NCBI GenBank assembly: GCA_009927065.1
Contig: RFNU01000247.1
Location: forward strand, 1 to 17,778
Length of the DNA: 17,778 bases
Source: a bacterium
GTDB lineage: Bacteria > Pseudomonadota > Gammaproteobacteria > Berkiellales > Berkiellaceae
Reading direction: 5' to 3'
Positions within the stretch are counted from its first letter, which is position 1, and every line of letters starts with the position of its first letter. A model generated the notes under the pieces. The model searched no databases. It worked only from the letters and a program-made list of their open reading frames with translations, and was not told where the DNA came from. This document shows positions 8,708-15,169 of the stretch, in pieces. The translations under genes and the position numbers were made by a program.

Positions 8708-9904
8708 TCACTTTATTGTTAAGCGCGACATCAAGCAAGACAAGAGACTTTTTTTACGGGGTTGTTGAGATTCTTTGACGGGTGTTGTAATGACATCTGT
8801 TGGGGGGGGCAGTGCTGGTTGTTTGATTAAAGGTGAAAATAACACCATTGATTGCTCTTGTGTTGATAAAAAAGAGCAAATTTTTTTATTGACATCAAAA
8901 GGCATGATAACCTGATTTGTTTTGCTCTGAAAAAAAGGAACCAGAACTTTATCAGGACTTCTTAATAACATTAAAAATAATTCATGATGTTCTAGCGATT
9001 CTTGTGAGTGATGATCAAGTAATTTTTCTTGATAAGGTGTTATACGAGTCTGAGTATTTTTAATAGATTGATGAGTTCTTTCCAAAAGATCTTGATTGCG
9101 TCTGACAAGTTGTTGTTGATTTAAGCCTGATGGTGTTGCCAGATCAATACCATTATGTAAAGCACTTGAATCAAACAGAGTCACTTGGTGATTTTTTTCA
9201 AGAGCACGGAGTAATGATACACCAATTTCTTCACAAGACTCTTGGTTCTCTGTGTTTGCAACAATAAAATGAATTAAGCTGGGATGAGTCGCTAAATGAG
9301 AAAAATCAGCCGTTATTGCGTTGATATCTTGATCTTTAATGAAGTGAGTATTATTAAGAGTTATTGACTGTAGCTGAGGATTATCTTTTAATAAAGAATC
9401 AAATGCACTCAACTCTCCTAACGTGATAGATAAATTATTTGTCTTAACTTTTTTAACAGTCGAGTGAGTTGTCAGAAAATTTTTGAGATAAGTGAAAGAG
9501 AAATTTTTATGACGCTTGATGTTGAGCTCTAGTGCAGTTAACTGTTGTGATAAATGGACCGCAGACTCTAAGAATTCCGGTAAACTCGGACGTGCAGCAG
9601 CACTAGTATAACTTAATTGGTTAAGGGTTGTTGTCGTATTCAACAGCTTACCAAGAAAATGTAAATTATTAACACAACCATTTTCTTCAGTGATCCTTAA
9701 TGTTTTTAAAGCAGTGCATTGTTCAAGGGTTCGTGCTAAAACAAAGCAACAATCTCTCCAATTTTTAGAAGTGAATTGGTATAAATAATTAAAAGTAGAA
9801 TCAAAATGAAGAGTTAAATCCTCAATATCTTGAGATAGAGCAGAAATTGCTTTATAAAAAATGATAAAATCATCAGCAGAAGATATATTAATAACTTTAT
9901 TCAT
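8708..9904 (-). CDS. LRR-like protein with C-terminal F-box-like motif, unknown function
   Basis: The 398-residue protein has no signal peptide or membrane helix. Residues about 1-250 contain irregular leucine-rich repeats, for example ALKTLRI, TTLNQLSY, QLTALELN and QLQSITLNN, each followed by a helix. These are more degenerate than those of the convergent LRR gene. A charged Gln/His/Arg-rich linker (about 265-320) follows. Then comes MPFDVNKKICSFLSTQEQ (about 334-351), which resembles the first helix of an F-box (LPxDVxxxIxSFL) but is too short to assign. The tail is Pro-rich (PALPPPTD) and ends in a basic, hydrophobic segment with two cysteines. The gene converges on the neighbouring LRR gene, with 165 bases between the stops and no clear terminator. 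Transcription probably starts from a good -10 element about 40 bases upstream. I infer a protein-protein interaction role; the target is unknown. Confidence 0.88.
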   Translation of the reverse strand: MNKVINISSADDFIIFYKAISALSQDIEDLTLHFDSTFNYLYQFTSKNWRDCCFVLARTLEQCTALKTLRITEENGCVNNLHFLGKLLNTTTTLNQLSYTSAAARPSLPEFLESAVHLSQQLTALELNIKRHKNFSFTYLKNFLTTHSTVKKVKTNNLSITLGELSAFDSLLKDNPQLQSITLNNTHFIKDQDINAITADFSHLATHPSLIHFIVANTENQESCEEIGVSLLRALEKNHQVTLFDSSALHNGIDLATPSGLNQQQLVRRNQDLLERTHQSIKNTQTRITPYQEKLLDHHSQESLEHHELFLMLLRSPDKVLVPFFQSKTNQVIMPFDVNKKICSFLSTQEQSMVLFSPLIKQPALPPPTDVITTPVKESQQPRKKSLLSCLMSRLTIK

Positions 9905-9941
9905 GAGACTCTAATGAAAATTAATAAAAAGTCATATAAGT

Positions 9942-9970
9942 ATTATAACTGACTTTTATAGAAAAAACAA
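9942..9970 (-). promoter_or_regulatory. putative promoter of the minus-strand LRR-like gene
   Basis: On the minus strand a perfect TATAAT (plus positions 9947-9942) lies 17 bp after TTGTTT (9970-9965). This places transcription start about 30 bases before the ATG at 9904. The -10 is consensus; the -35 matches only its TTG. Confidence 0.45.
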
Positions 9971-10220
9971 TAAGTTATAAATAAACCCATTGTTTTTGCT
10001 CTTTAAACATACAGTAAGCGCACTCGTTACGGATCGGTCAAGGCAGATGCGCAACGGTGAAAAAAAGATGAGCAAGAGGTGATGTAGCATCCATGATGGG
10101 TGATGATATCATTGCTCTTAGAGTTCGGGCAATCAGCATAATCTGAAGAGCTCACTCATTTTGCATCAGAAAGATGAGTGAGTAGAGTTGATACTCTCAC
10201 CAAGAACAGTTTCAGGAATA
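9971..10220. other. intergenic region with structured, GC-richer segment
   Basis: The gap between the two minus-strand genes (9905-10220, 316 bases) holds no convincing gene in any frame. Its first part carries the promoter of the LRR-like gene. From about 10018 to 10200 the base composition is clearly richer in G and C than the flanks, and there are several inverted repeats. GAGCAA (10070-10075) pairs with TTGCTC (10112-10117) around a perfect 10-bp palindrome ATGATATCAT (10103-10112). A 9-bp stem CTCACTCAT/ATGAGTGAG (10151-10159 with 10174-10182) follows. Part of its right arm, GTGAG (10178-10182), can instead pair with CTCAC at 10196-10200. No T-run follows either hairpin, so they are not ordinary intrinsic terminators. 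It could be a small RNA, an mRNA 3' processing element or a sequence relic. Confidence 0.4.
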
Positions 10221-11291
10221 TCAATAAAGAGATTTACTTGATAAGCTGGAACCATGTTGGTCCTCTGTTGAATGAACAGGGTAAGCCGTAGCTAGCGGTG
10301 GTGCAGAAGGAGTTGATGAGAATTGTAAGGGAACATTCCAAAACTCAGGTGAATGTGGTGTGGAACGACTTTCTGACATCTTGTGCAAGGAAGATCCTAC
10401 GAATATCTTGCTCAAGGCAGATCCTAATGTTCTATGCTGCAAAGATCTATCATTTATAGCTATTAAATCACTAAGAGTTTTAGTCATGTCAGGATTATAA
10501 TAGTCGTTATTGTTCTGTAAGCTCTTGAGTAATTTTATAAGTTTTTCTTTAGTTAAAACTATATTCTGCTCTGACGCGTATACTTCACCAGTAGGAGAAA
10601 TCGAATCAATATCTTGAATAATATCGACTAAGAACTGTTGAATGGTTATCGCTTCCGCTGTAGTAAGATCACCAATACCATGGCTCTTAAGGTATTCATG
10701 CAAATTCTTGCTATGATAAAGAGGATCATCTTTTTGATTTTTCGTTAACCAGTCAAACCCTATCAAACTGCAACCAGTCGAGAGAATGCCGCCAAGTAAG
10801 GCGCCGATACCAACAATAAAGATATTAGGTACAAATGAAGCAACAACGAGTCCAGTCGCTATCCCCATTAATCCGCCTAGCAGCGTACTGATCAAGATAT
10901 TAGAGATAATACGAAATCTATCGCCCTTAAATTGCAAACGAAACGAATAGTCATCATAAATCCCTTTAACGTATTGAGCAGTAAAAGCAGTAGCTCCGGC
11001 TAAAAAACCGATAATCAACGCAACTGCAGCGTAATCTTGAGCTTTAGGCTTCTTCTTTTTCTGCTTCTCTTCACTCTCTTCAGCATTGAATGAAACATGC
11101 TGATGCACTTGTGTTGAATTGCCAATATTAAATGAGTTCCCACCATGATAGCTGAATCCAGAGTTGCAGGCTGGTGTGAAGCTATAGGGTTGATAATCTC
11201 TGTTCTGGGCGTATCTTTGCTCACGAGGAAGATCTGATTCTGTTGTAGTAAAAGCAATTTGACCGTCTTGGAATTTAATTTTAAATTTCAT
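10221..11291 (-). CDS. unrecognised multi-helix membrane protein with long polar ends
   Basis: I do not recognise a family. The 356 residues divide into three parts. A polar N-terminal region (1-86) is rich in Asn, Gln, Tyr and His and ends in a Glu/Lys block (71-84). A hydrophobic, glycine-rich core follows with three likely membrane helices (about 87-108, 131-152 and 155-179). A soluble, mainly helical C-terminal half then ends in a disordered Ser/Pro-rich tail. The tail contains PSAP at 328-331 followed by PLATAYPV, and ends in SSLSSKSLY. The core shows GxxxG-like spacing (GGLMGIATG, GIGALLGG) typical of tightly packed helices. There is no Sec signal peptide. The ribosome site is modest (AAAGAG about 9 nt upstream). 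The gene is divergent from hisS across 261 bases. A host-membrane-associated secreted protein is possible but unproven. Confidence 0.82.
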   Translation of the reverse strand: MKFKIKFQDGQIAFTTTESDLPREQRYAQNRDYQPYSFTPACNSGFSYHGGNSFNIGNSTQVHQHVSFNAEESEEKQKKKKPKAQDYAAVALIIGFLAGATAFTAQYVKGIYDDYSFRLQFKGDRFRIISNILISTLLGGLMGIATGLVVASFVPNIFIVGIGALLGGILSTGCSLIGFDWLTKNQKDDPLYHSKNLHEYLKSHGIGDLTTAEAITIQQFLVDIIQDIDSISPTGEVYASEQNIVLTKEKLIKLLKSLQNNNDYYNPDMTKTLSDLIAINDRSLQHRTLGSALSKIFVGSSLHKMSESRSTPHSPEFWNVPLQFSSTPSAPPLATAYPVHSTEDQHGSSLSSKSLY

Positions 11292-11371
11292 TAATAAAAA
11301 CTCTTTTTAATTATCAATACACTGCAATTCTAACAGGTTGTTTTTAAAAAACAATGGCCAACTATAACATA

Positions 11372-11400
11372 TTGATTAATTTAAAGTAAAAATTCATAAT
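11372..11400 (+). promoter_or_regulatory. putative hisS promoter
   Basis: TTGATT (11372-11377) and CATAAT (11395-11400) are 17 bp apart; the -10 matches five of six consensus bases and the -35 four. Transcription starting near 11407 would give hisS a leader of about 145 nt, long enough to contain the hairpin and micro-ORFs described separately. Confidence 0.45.
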
Positions 11401-11447
11401 CTTACTCCAACGTTCAAAAGACGAAATATTTTTTGATTCATCCTGAC

Positions 11448-11556
11448 ATGAGAGCACTCTTTCTTAGAGAAAGATTGTTTTTTAATGAGATTGCATACGT
11501 TTTTACTTTAAGGATAAAATAATGACAATTTAATGTATTTATTATTTTTATTATGA
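11448..11556 (+). promoter_or_regulatory. hisS leader: three micro-ORFs chained by start/stop overlaps
   Basis: Three short frames lead into hisS without a gap. A 24-codon frame (ATG 11448, TAA 11520-11522) ends in TAATG. This opens a 3-codon frame (ATG 11522, TAA 11531-11533), which again ends in TAATG. That opens a 7-codon frame (ATG 11533, TGA 11554-11556), whose stop overlaps the hisS ATG at 11553 as ATGA. An AAGGA ribosome site (11510-11514) sits 7 nt before the second ATG and is the best one in the leader; hisS itself has no good site. Ribosomes may therefore reach hisS by termination-reinitiation. None of the peptides contains histidine, so this is not a classical his-type attenuation peptide. 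In AT-rich DNA some of this could be chance. Confidence 0.4.
11458..11483 (+). terminator. hairpin plus T-run in the hisS leader (weak terminator or attenuator)
   Basis: A perfect 7-bp stem, TCTTTCT (11458-11464) with AGAAAGA (11468-11474), has a 3-nt loop TAG. It is followed directly by TTGTTTTTT (11475-11483). It has the shape of an intrinsic terminator but is A/T-rich and so weak. It lies between the putative hisS promoter and the gene, inside the first micro-ORF, so it may act as an attenuator. Confidence 0.35.
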
Positions 11557-12872
11557 GCAAAATTGAAGGGCTATCAGGATTTCCTGAGTATTTACCCAAT
11601 CAACAACTTTACTTCAATCATCTTAAAGAGTTAATCGCGAGTTCTTTTGAATCAGCCGGTTATTGCCCTATGGAAACCCCGGCTGTAGAGAAAATAACAA
11701 CACTTCTTTCTAAAGGTGGTATTGATCAAGAAGTCTATGCGGTTCATCGTTATCAAGATAAAAGTGAAAAAACTGAAGCTGAATTAGCCTTGCGTTTTGA
11801 TCTCACTGTTCCCTTAGCCCGCTATGTTGCACAACATTATAGCTCTCTTGTTTTTCCTTTTCGTCGTTATCAAATAGCACCAGTTTGGCGGGGTGAACGA
11901 GCACAAGCAGGCCGTTATCGTCAATTCTATCAATGCGATATTGATATTATCGGAGAAGAACAATTAAGTTTAGAGCATGATCTAGAAGTCTTAATGGTGT
12001 TGAAAAAAACCCTGTTAGCATTAGAATTAAAGAATTTCTCGATTGCTTTAAATCACAAAGCGGTCTTAATGGGTTTTTTACATTCTCTTGGGATTACTCA
12101 AGAGCAGATGATCGGCAATGTTCTTCGTATTATTGACAAAAAGAATAAAATATCTAGAGAGACCTTACGAACTGAATTAACGGTTTATGTTAATACCATT
12201 CAAATGCAATCTATTGATGCGTTGTTGGATTTACAAGGAAATAATGAGTCTCTTATCGAGTATCTACAACATATAGCTTCTGGTCATGAGCTTCTGATGC
12301 ATGGTCTTGCTGAGTTACAGCGTCTTTTAGAGTTAGCTCAGCTTTTCGGTTGTGCTGATGTTTTAAAGATTGATTTAACATTAGCACGTGGACTGGCCTA
12401 TTATACTGGTATTATCTTTGAAACAACGCTCGGTGATTATCCTCAATTAGGTAGTGTGGCTAGTGGTGGACGTTATGATAATCTTGCTGAAAAGTTCTCG
12501 AAAAAACGTTTACCAGGGATTGGCATGTCGATTGGATTATCGCGATTGTTTGCCGCTTTAGTTGCTAATCAGCAAAAAACACAACATGCTTCGCCAGCTA
12601 TCGCTTTAATAGCAATTCAAGAGCGCGCTGCTTTGGGAACATACATTCAACTTGCTAACCAACTGAGAGAAGAGGGTTTAAAGATAGAGCTGTATTTGGA
12701 GCATAAAAAGTTAGTGCAGCAGTTTAAATATGCGGATAAAAAGAAAATCCCTTTTATTATTACAGCCAACCAACAAGAGCTTGATGCAAACATTTGGGTC
12801 TTAAGAAACTTAACATTACATCAAGAAAGTCGAGTGCCACTACCAGATCTTGTACTAAGGTTAACATCATGA
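11553..12872 (+). CDS. hisS: histidine--tRNA ligase (archaeal/eukaryotic-like type)
   Basis: This class II aminoacyl-tRNA synthetase charges tRNA-His with histidine in the cytosol. The 439 residues cover the whole family. Motif 1 region is GFPEYLP (9-15) plus the first helix. Motif 2 has FRRYQIAPVWRGE (103-115), with the ATP-binding Arg113 and Glu115. The histidine-binding motif LARGLAYYTG spans 277-286 with the catalytic-site Arg279. Motif 3 is GIGMSIGLSRL (322-332). The anticodon-binding domain follows from about 345. The sequence after motif 2 reads QCDIDIIG (127-134), as in archaeal, eukaryotic and some bacterial enzymes, not the QxGVExxG seen in E. coli and Coxiella. The usual RGLDYYT motif has Ala at 282 in place of Asp. 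The anticodon domain and intact motif 2 argue against HisZ. The gene stands alone and converges on the minus-strand gene 40 bases downstream. Confidence 0.95.
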   Translation: MSKIEGLSGFPEYLPNQQLYFNHLKELIASSFESAGYCPMETPAVEKITTLLSKGGIDQEVYAVHRYQDKSEKTEAELALRFDLTVPLARYVAQHYSSLVFPFRRYQIAPVWRGERAQAGRYRQFYQCDIDIIGEEQLSLEHDLEVLMVLKKTLLALELKNFSIALNHKAVLMGFLHSLGITQEQMIGNVLRIIDKKNKISRETLRTELTVYVNTIQMQSIDALLDLQGNNESLIEYLQHIASGHELLMHGLAELQRLLELAQLFGCADVLKIDLTLARGLAYYTGIIFETTLGDYPQLGSVASGGRYDNLAEKFSKKRLPGIGMSIGLSRLFAALVANQQKTQHASPAIALIAIQERAALGTYIQLANQLREEGLKIELYLEHKKLVQQFKYADKKKIPFIITANQQELDANIWVLRNLTLHQESRVPLPDLVLRLTS

Positions 12873-12912
12873 TAAATCAATTTTTATAAGACTTTTTCGT
12901 TTGACAAGGTTG

Positions 12913-13803
12913 TCAGTCCTCTGTTGATTTGGGATGAACATGTTGATGATTTTTATTTGTTGCTTCTTGATTTTCTTGTAGAGCATGTTCAGTGCTATGA
13001 CCATCAAGATGAGTTTTTTGATGATGGACGGAAGCTGGTGAAACTTTGTTACCCTCGTTAATCTTTTCAGCAGCTTGAATGATTGCACTATGATCAGTAA
13101 AAGAGCTGTTGACCATTTTTTGAGGGTCATCGCGCATATCAATAACATTCGTGTTATGATGAGCAGGCTGATTATTAATGTCTTTGCTAAACAAATTTTT
13201 CATTGATCTAGGAAGAAGCTGATTAAGACCTTTATACAGAAAATGACCTATCGCTTCTCGGTTTCTATAAATTTCTATACCGATTTTAACTGCAGCAACA
13301 GAAAGAACAACACCTGACAAAAGAGGGCCGGTAATAGGATTGGCAAACATCGCTAAAGCCATAGACATCGCAACAATAATAGCCAATGAAAGTGCTAAAT
13401 CAATGAGAATTTTTTTGCGATGTTCATGAAGTTGCTCATCAGTCATATGCTCTAACGAGTTATTTGCTCTATTGACTGTCTTGTAGAGTTGATAGCAACC
13501 ATAGGCAAAACCTCCGCACTCAGCCGCTAGTCCCAAAATAGGAATAGATGCTAAAAAAGGTAATGCTGATGAAAGAACATTCACTTTCGCCAGCGGTAGA
13601 ATGAGTTCTGAAACTAGAGCAGAACTACCTACCAACAATCCTAATGCACCTGCAGCGCCACCCAAAACAGCTGAAAGGGATAATTTTTTTATGAAGTTTT
13701 GGCGATCGTCGATATCCTTTAATCGCAATCCAAATTCAGCAACCGCTGCAAGAGCTTTTAATCCTTCAGAGATTTGCTTGGGATCAATCATAAGAGTCTT
13801 CAT
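12913..13803 (-). CDS. unrecognised multi-helix membrane protein with His-rich tail
   Basis: I do not recognise a family. I choose the ATG at 13803 (296 residues) because GGTGA lies 5 nt upstream; a GTG three codons earlier at 13812 is also open. The protein has about four hydrophobic helices in two pairs (about 42-70, 75-105, 132-155 and 157-178), rich in Gly, Ala and Leu. A charged Glu/His/Lys segment (118-131) lies between the pairs. The last 90 residues are polar and probably disordered, with eleven histidines between 215 and 290, including HHQKTHLDGHSTEH at 260-273 and NHQHVH at 285-290. There is no signal peptide. A TATACT -10-like hexamer lies on the minus strand at 13830-13825. The layout (glycine-rich core, polar tail) recalls the protein encoded at 10221-11291, although I see no sequence similarity. 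Metal binding by the tail is possible. Confidence 0.82.
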   Translation of the reverse strand: MKTLMIDPKQISEGLKALAAVAEFGLRLKDIDDRQNFIKKLSLSAVLGGAAGALGLLVGSSALVSELILPLAKVNVLSSALPFLASIPILGLAAECGGFAYGCYQLYKTVNRANNSLEHMTDEQLHEHRKKILIDLALSLAIIVAMSMALAMFANPITGPLLSGVVLSVAAVKIGIEIYRNREAIGHFLYKGLNQLLPRSMKNLFSKDINNQPAHHNTNVIDMRDDPQKMVNSSFTDHSAIIQAAEKINEGNKVSPASVHHQKTHLDGHSTEHALQENQEATNKNHQHVHPKSTED

Positions 13804-13894
13804 ATCTATCACCGTCTATTTGAGAGTATAGTAGAAATATTTTATGATTACTTTTGATATCGTCAGGAAAAAATTTCTTTACCACGCAGTCAAC

Positions 13895-13900
13895 TATAAT
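13895..13900 (+). promoter_or_regulatory. putative -10 element for the DUF3429-rhomboid operon
   Basis: A perfect TATAAT lies 45 bases before the ATG at 13945. No matching -35 is seen at the usual spacing, so this is a half-site only. Confidence 0.3.
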
Positions 13901-13944
13901 TAATAACTACAATCAATAATATTTTTAGGAAAAAATCTTAATAC

Positions 13945-14364
13945 ATGAGTCATTTAATTTTAATTTATATGGGATGTCTGCCTTTTGTCTTACTTTGCCT
14001 GGCTCATTATGCGGCAGTGATTCATCCTGTTGTTATTCAAAAAATTATTTTTTATTATAGTTATTCAATTTTAAATTTTGTTTGTGGGTATCATTGGACA
14101 CTGTCTTTGACTGTGATTACCCATCAGGCTAAAAACTTATCAGTACTTTTCTCTTTAAGCAGTGTTATGATTGCAATGCTTTTTGGATCATCACAGGAAT
14201 CAATAGCAAGTGTGCTTCTTGCTTTTCTAATAATAGGTCAGTATGTTATTGATATAAAGTCCGATATCGCACACTCTATACCCGTGCTGTATAAAGTCGC
14301 ACGCTTAGTAGCTACGCTTACTATAGTATTGAGTCTTATTTTTAGTATGATGTTGAGTTCATAG
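13945..14364 (+). CDS. DUF3429-like small membrane protein
   Basis: The 139-residue protein is almost all membrane helices (about 5-25, 30-55, 63-80, 84-102 and 113-137). The segment YSYSILNFVCGYHW (39-52) resembles the conserved core of the DUF3429 family (related to eukaryotic TMEM69), where a helix ends in a Gly-x-His-Trp motif; length and helix number fit that family. The biochemical function of DUF3429 is not known to me. The stop is one base before the ATG of the rhomboid gene, so the two are almost certainly translated together, which suggests a joint role in the inner membrane. An AGGA ribosome site lies 14 nt upstream of the ATG, which is long but acceptable. Confidence 0.75.
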   Translation: MSHLILIYMGCLPFVLLCLAHYAAVIHPVVIQKIIFYYSYSILNFVCGYHWTLSLTVITHQAKNLSVLFSLSSVMIAMLFGSSQESIASVLLAFLIIGQYVIDIKSDIAHSIPVLYKVARLVATLTIVLSLIFSMMLSS

Positions 14365-14365
14365 A

Positions 14366-15004
14366 ATGCAGATTTTTAATTTTGTAGAGAATATTAAGCT
14401 TTATTCAGAGAATTTATTTATCCTCATCTCTTATGTATTAGTTTTCAATTTAATCAACTGGATCTTTTTAGGTTCAATATTAAACATTTTTGGTATTTAT
14501 CCAAGAAAATTATTAGGGTCTCCTGGTATTGTTGCTGCACCCATTTTACATGGGAATTTCCAACATTTTGTATCCAATGCTATACCTTTTTATTGGTTAT
14601 CGTTATTGATGATTGCTATTGCTGGTGAGTTAGATTATTACGTTATTTTATGTATTATTGGCTTGATCAGTGGATTATTGATCTGGTTGTTTGCTCGTCG
14701 TGCTATTCATATTGGTGCTTCTGCTCTCATTACAGGCATGTATAGTTGGCTTGTTTGCTACACGATTTATGAACCCAGTCTTCTTAACGGCATTATTTTA
14801 GGTATATTATTTTTATATTTTGGATTTATCGTGATAGGCATCTTACCCGAAGAATCACATGTGTCATGGGAAGGACACTTATTGGGATTAATAGCCGGTA
14901 TGATGACTTATTATTATTTATATGACTTAATGAATTATTACGAAGAAATCTTGATTGGCATCACCGAAATTAAGATTTGGATGATGCGTCATATGATGTT
15001 TTAG
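14366..15004 (+). CDS. rhomboid-family intramembrane serine protease
   Basis: Rhomboids cleave transmembrane substrates inside the lipid bilayer using a Ser-His dyad. The catalytic set is complete. HFVSN at 67-71 matches the HxxxN oxyanion motif, with a further His at 62. GASA at 117-120 places the nucleophile at Ser119, and EGHLLG at 169-174 gives the general base His171. The 212 residues hold about six membrane helices with no extra N-terminal domain. GIYPRKLLG (43-51) precedes the first loop, as in the bacterial subgroup whose members read GIxPR there. The protein is in the inner membrane. The gene follows the DUF3429-like gene by one base. Substrates cannot be told from the sequence. The C-terminal 25 residues are charged and Met-rich after the catalytic helix. 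The 141 bases downstream hold nothing I can assign. Confidence 0.92.
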   Translation: MQIFNFVENIKLYSENLFILISYVLVFNLINWIFLGSILNIFGIYPRKLLGSPGIVAAPILHGNFQHFVSNAIPFYWLSLLMIAIAGELDYYVILCIIGLISGLLIWLFARRAIHIGASALITGMYSWLVCYTIYEPSLLNGIILGILFLYFGFIVIGILPEESHVSWEGHLLGLIAGMMTYYYLYDLMNYYEEILIGITEIKIWMMRHMMF

Positions 15005-15169
15005 TTCTTCATCATCTTATCGATCTTTAGAGAATTATGAAAAAGCAAAGAGCTGTATGGAAAGAGATGCGTTTCTCCAAATCAATGTGATCGAAAAGTC
15101 TTATACCGTAATCATTCTTTATGAATAATGGGCTAAAATTTATTATTGGTTGATTATAAAGGATTTGAT

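Noticed and set aside
10151..10182. 9-bp stem as an intrinsic terminator of the 10221-11291 gene
   Set aside because: Neither strand shows a T-run after the stem and the loop is 14 nt; kept only as an unexplained structure.
11553..12872. HisZ (regulatory HisRS-like subunit of HisG)
   Set aside because: The anticodon-binding domain and catalytic Arg/Glu residues of motif 2 are present and the length is that of a full HisRS.
12902..12915. TGACAAGGTTGTCA palindrome between hisS and the minus-strand gene as a shared terminator
   Set aside because: The stem is short with almost no loop, overlaps the stop codon and has no T-run on either side.
13804..13812. GTG start three codons upstream in the His-rich-tail membrane protein
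   Set aside because: The GGTGA sequence overlapping this GTG is better read as the ribosome site of the ATG at 13803.
15146..15169. TTG start adding eight residues to the 682-residue protein
   Set aside because: There is no ribosome site for TTG, while AAAGGA is well placed for the ATG at 15170.
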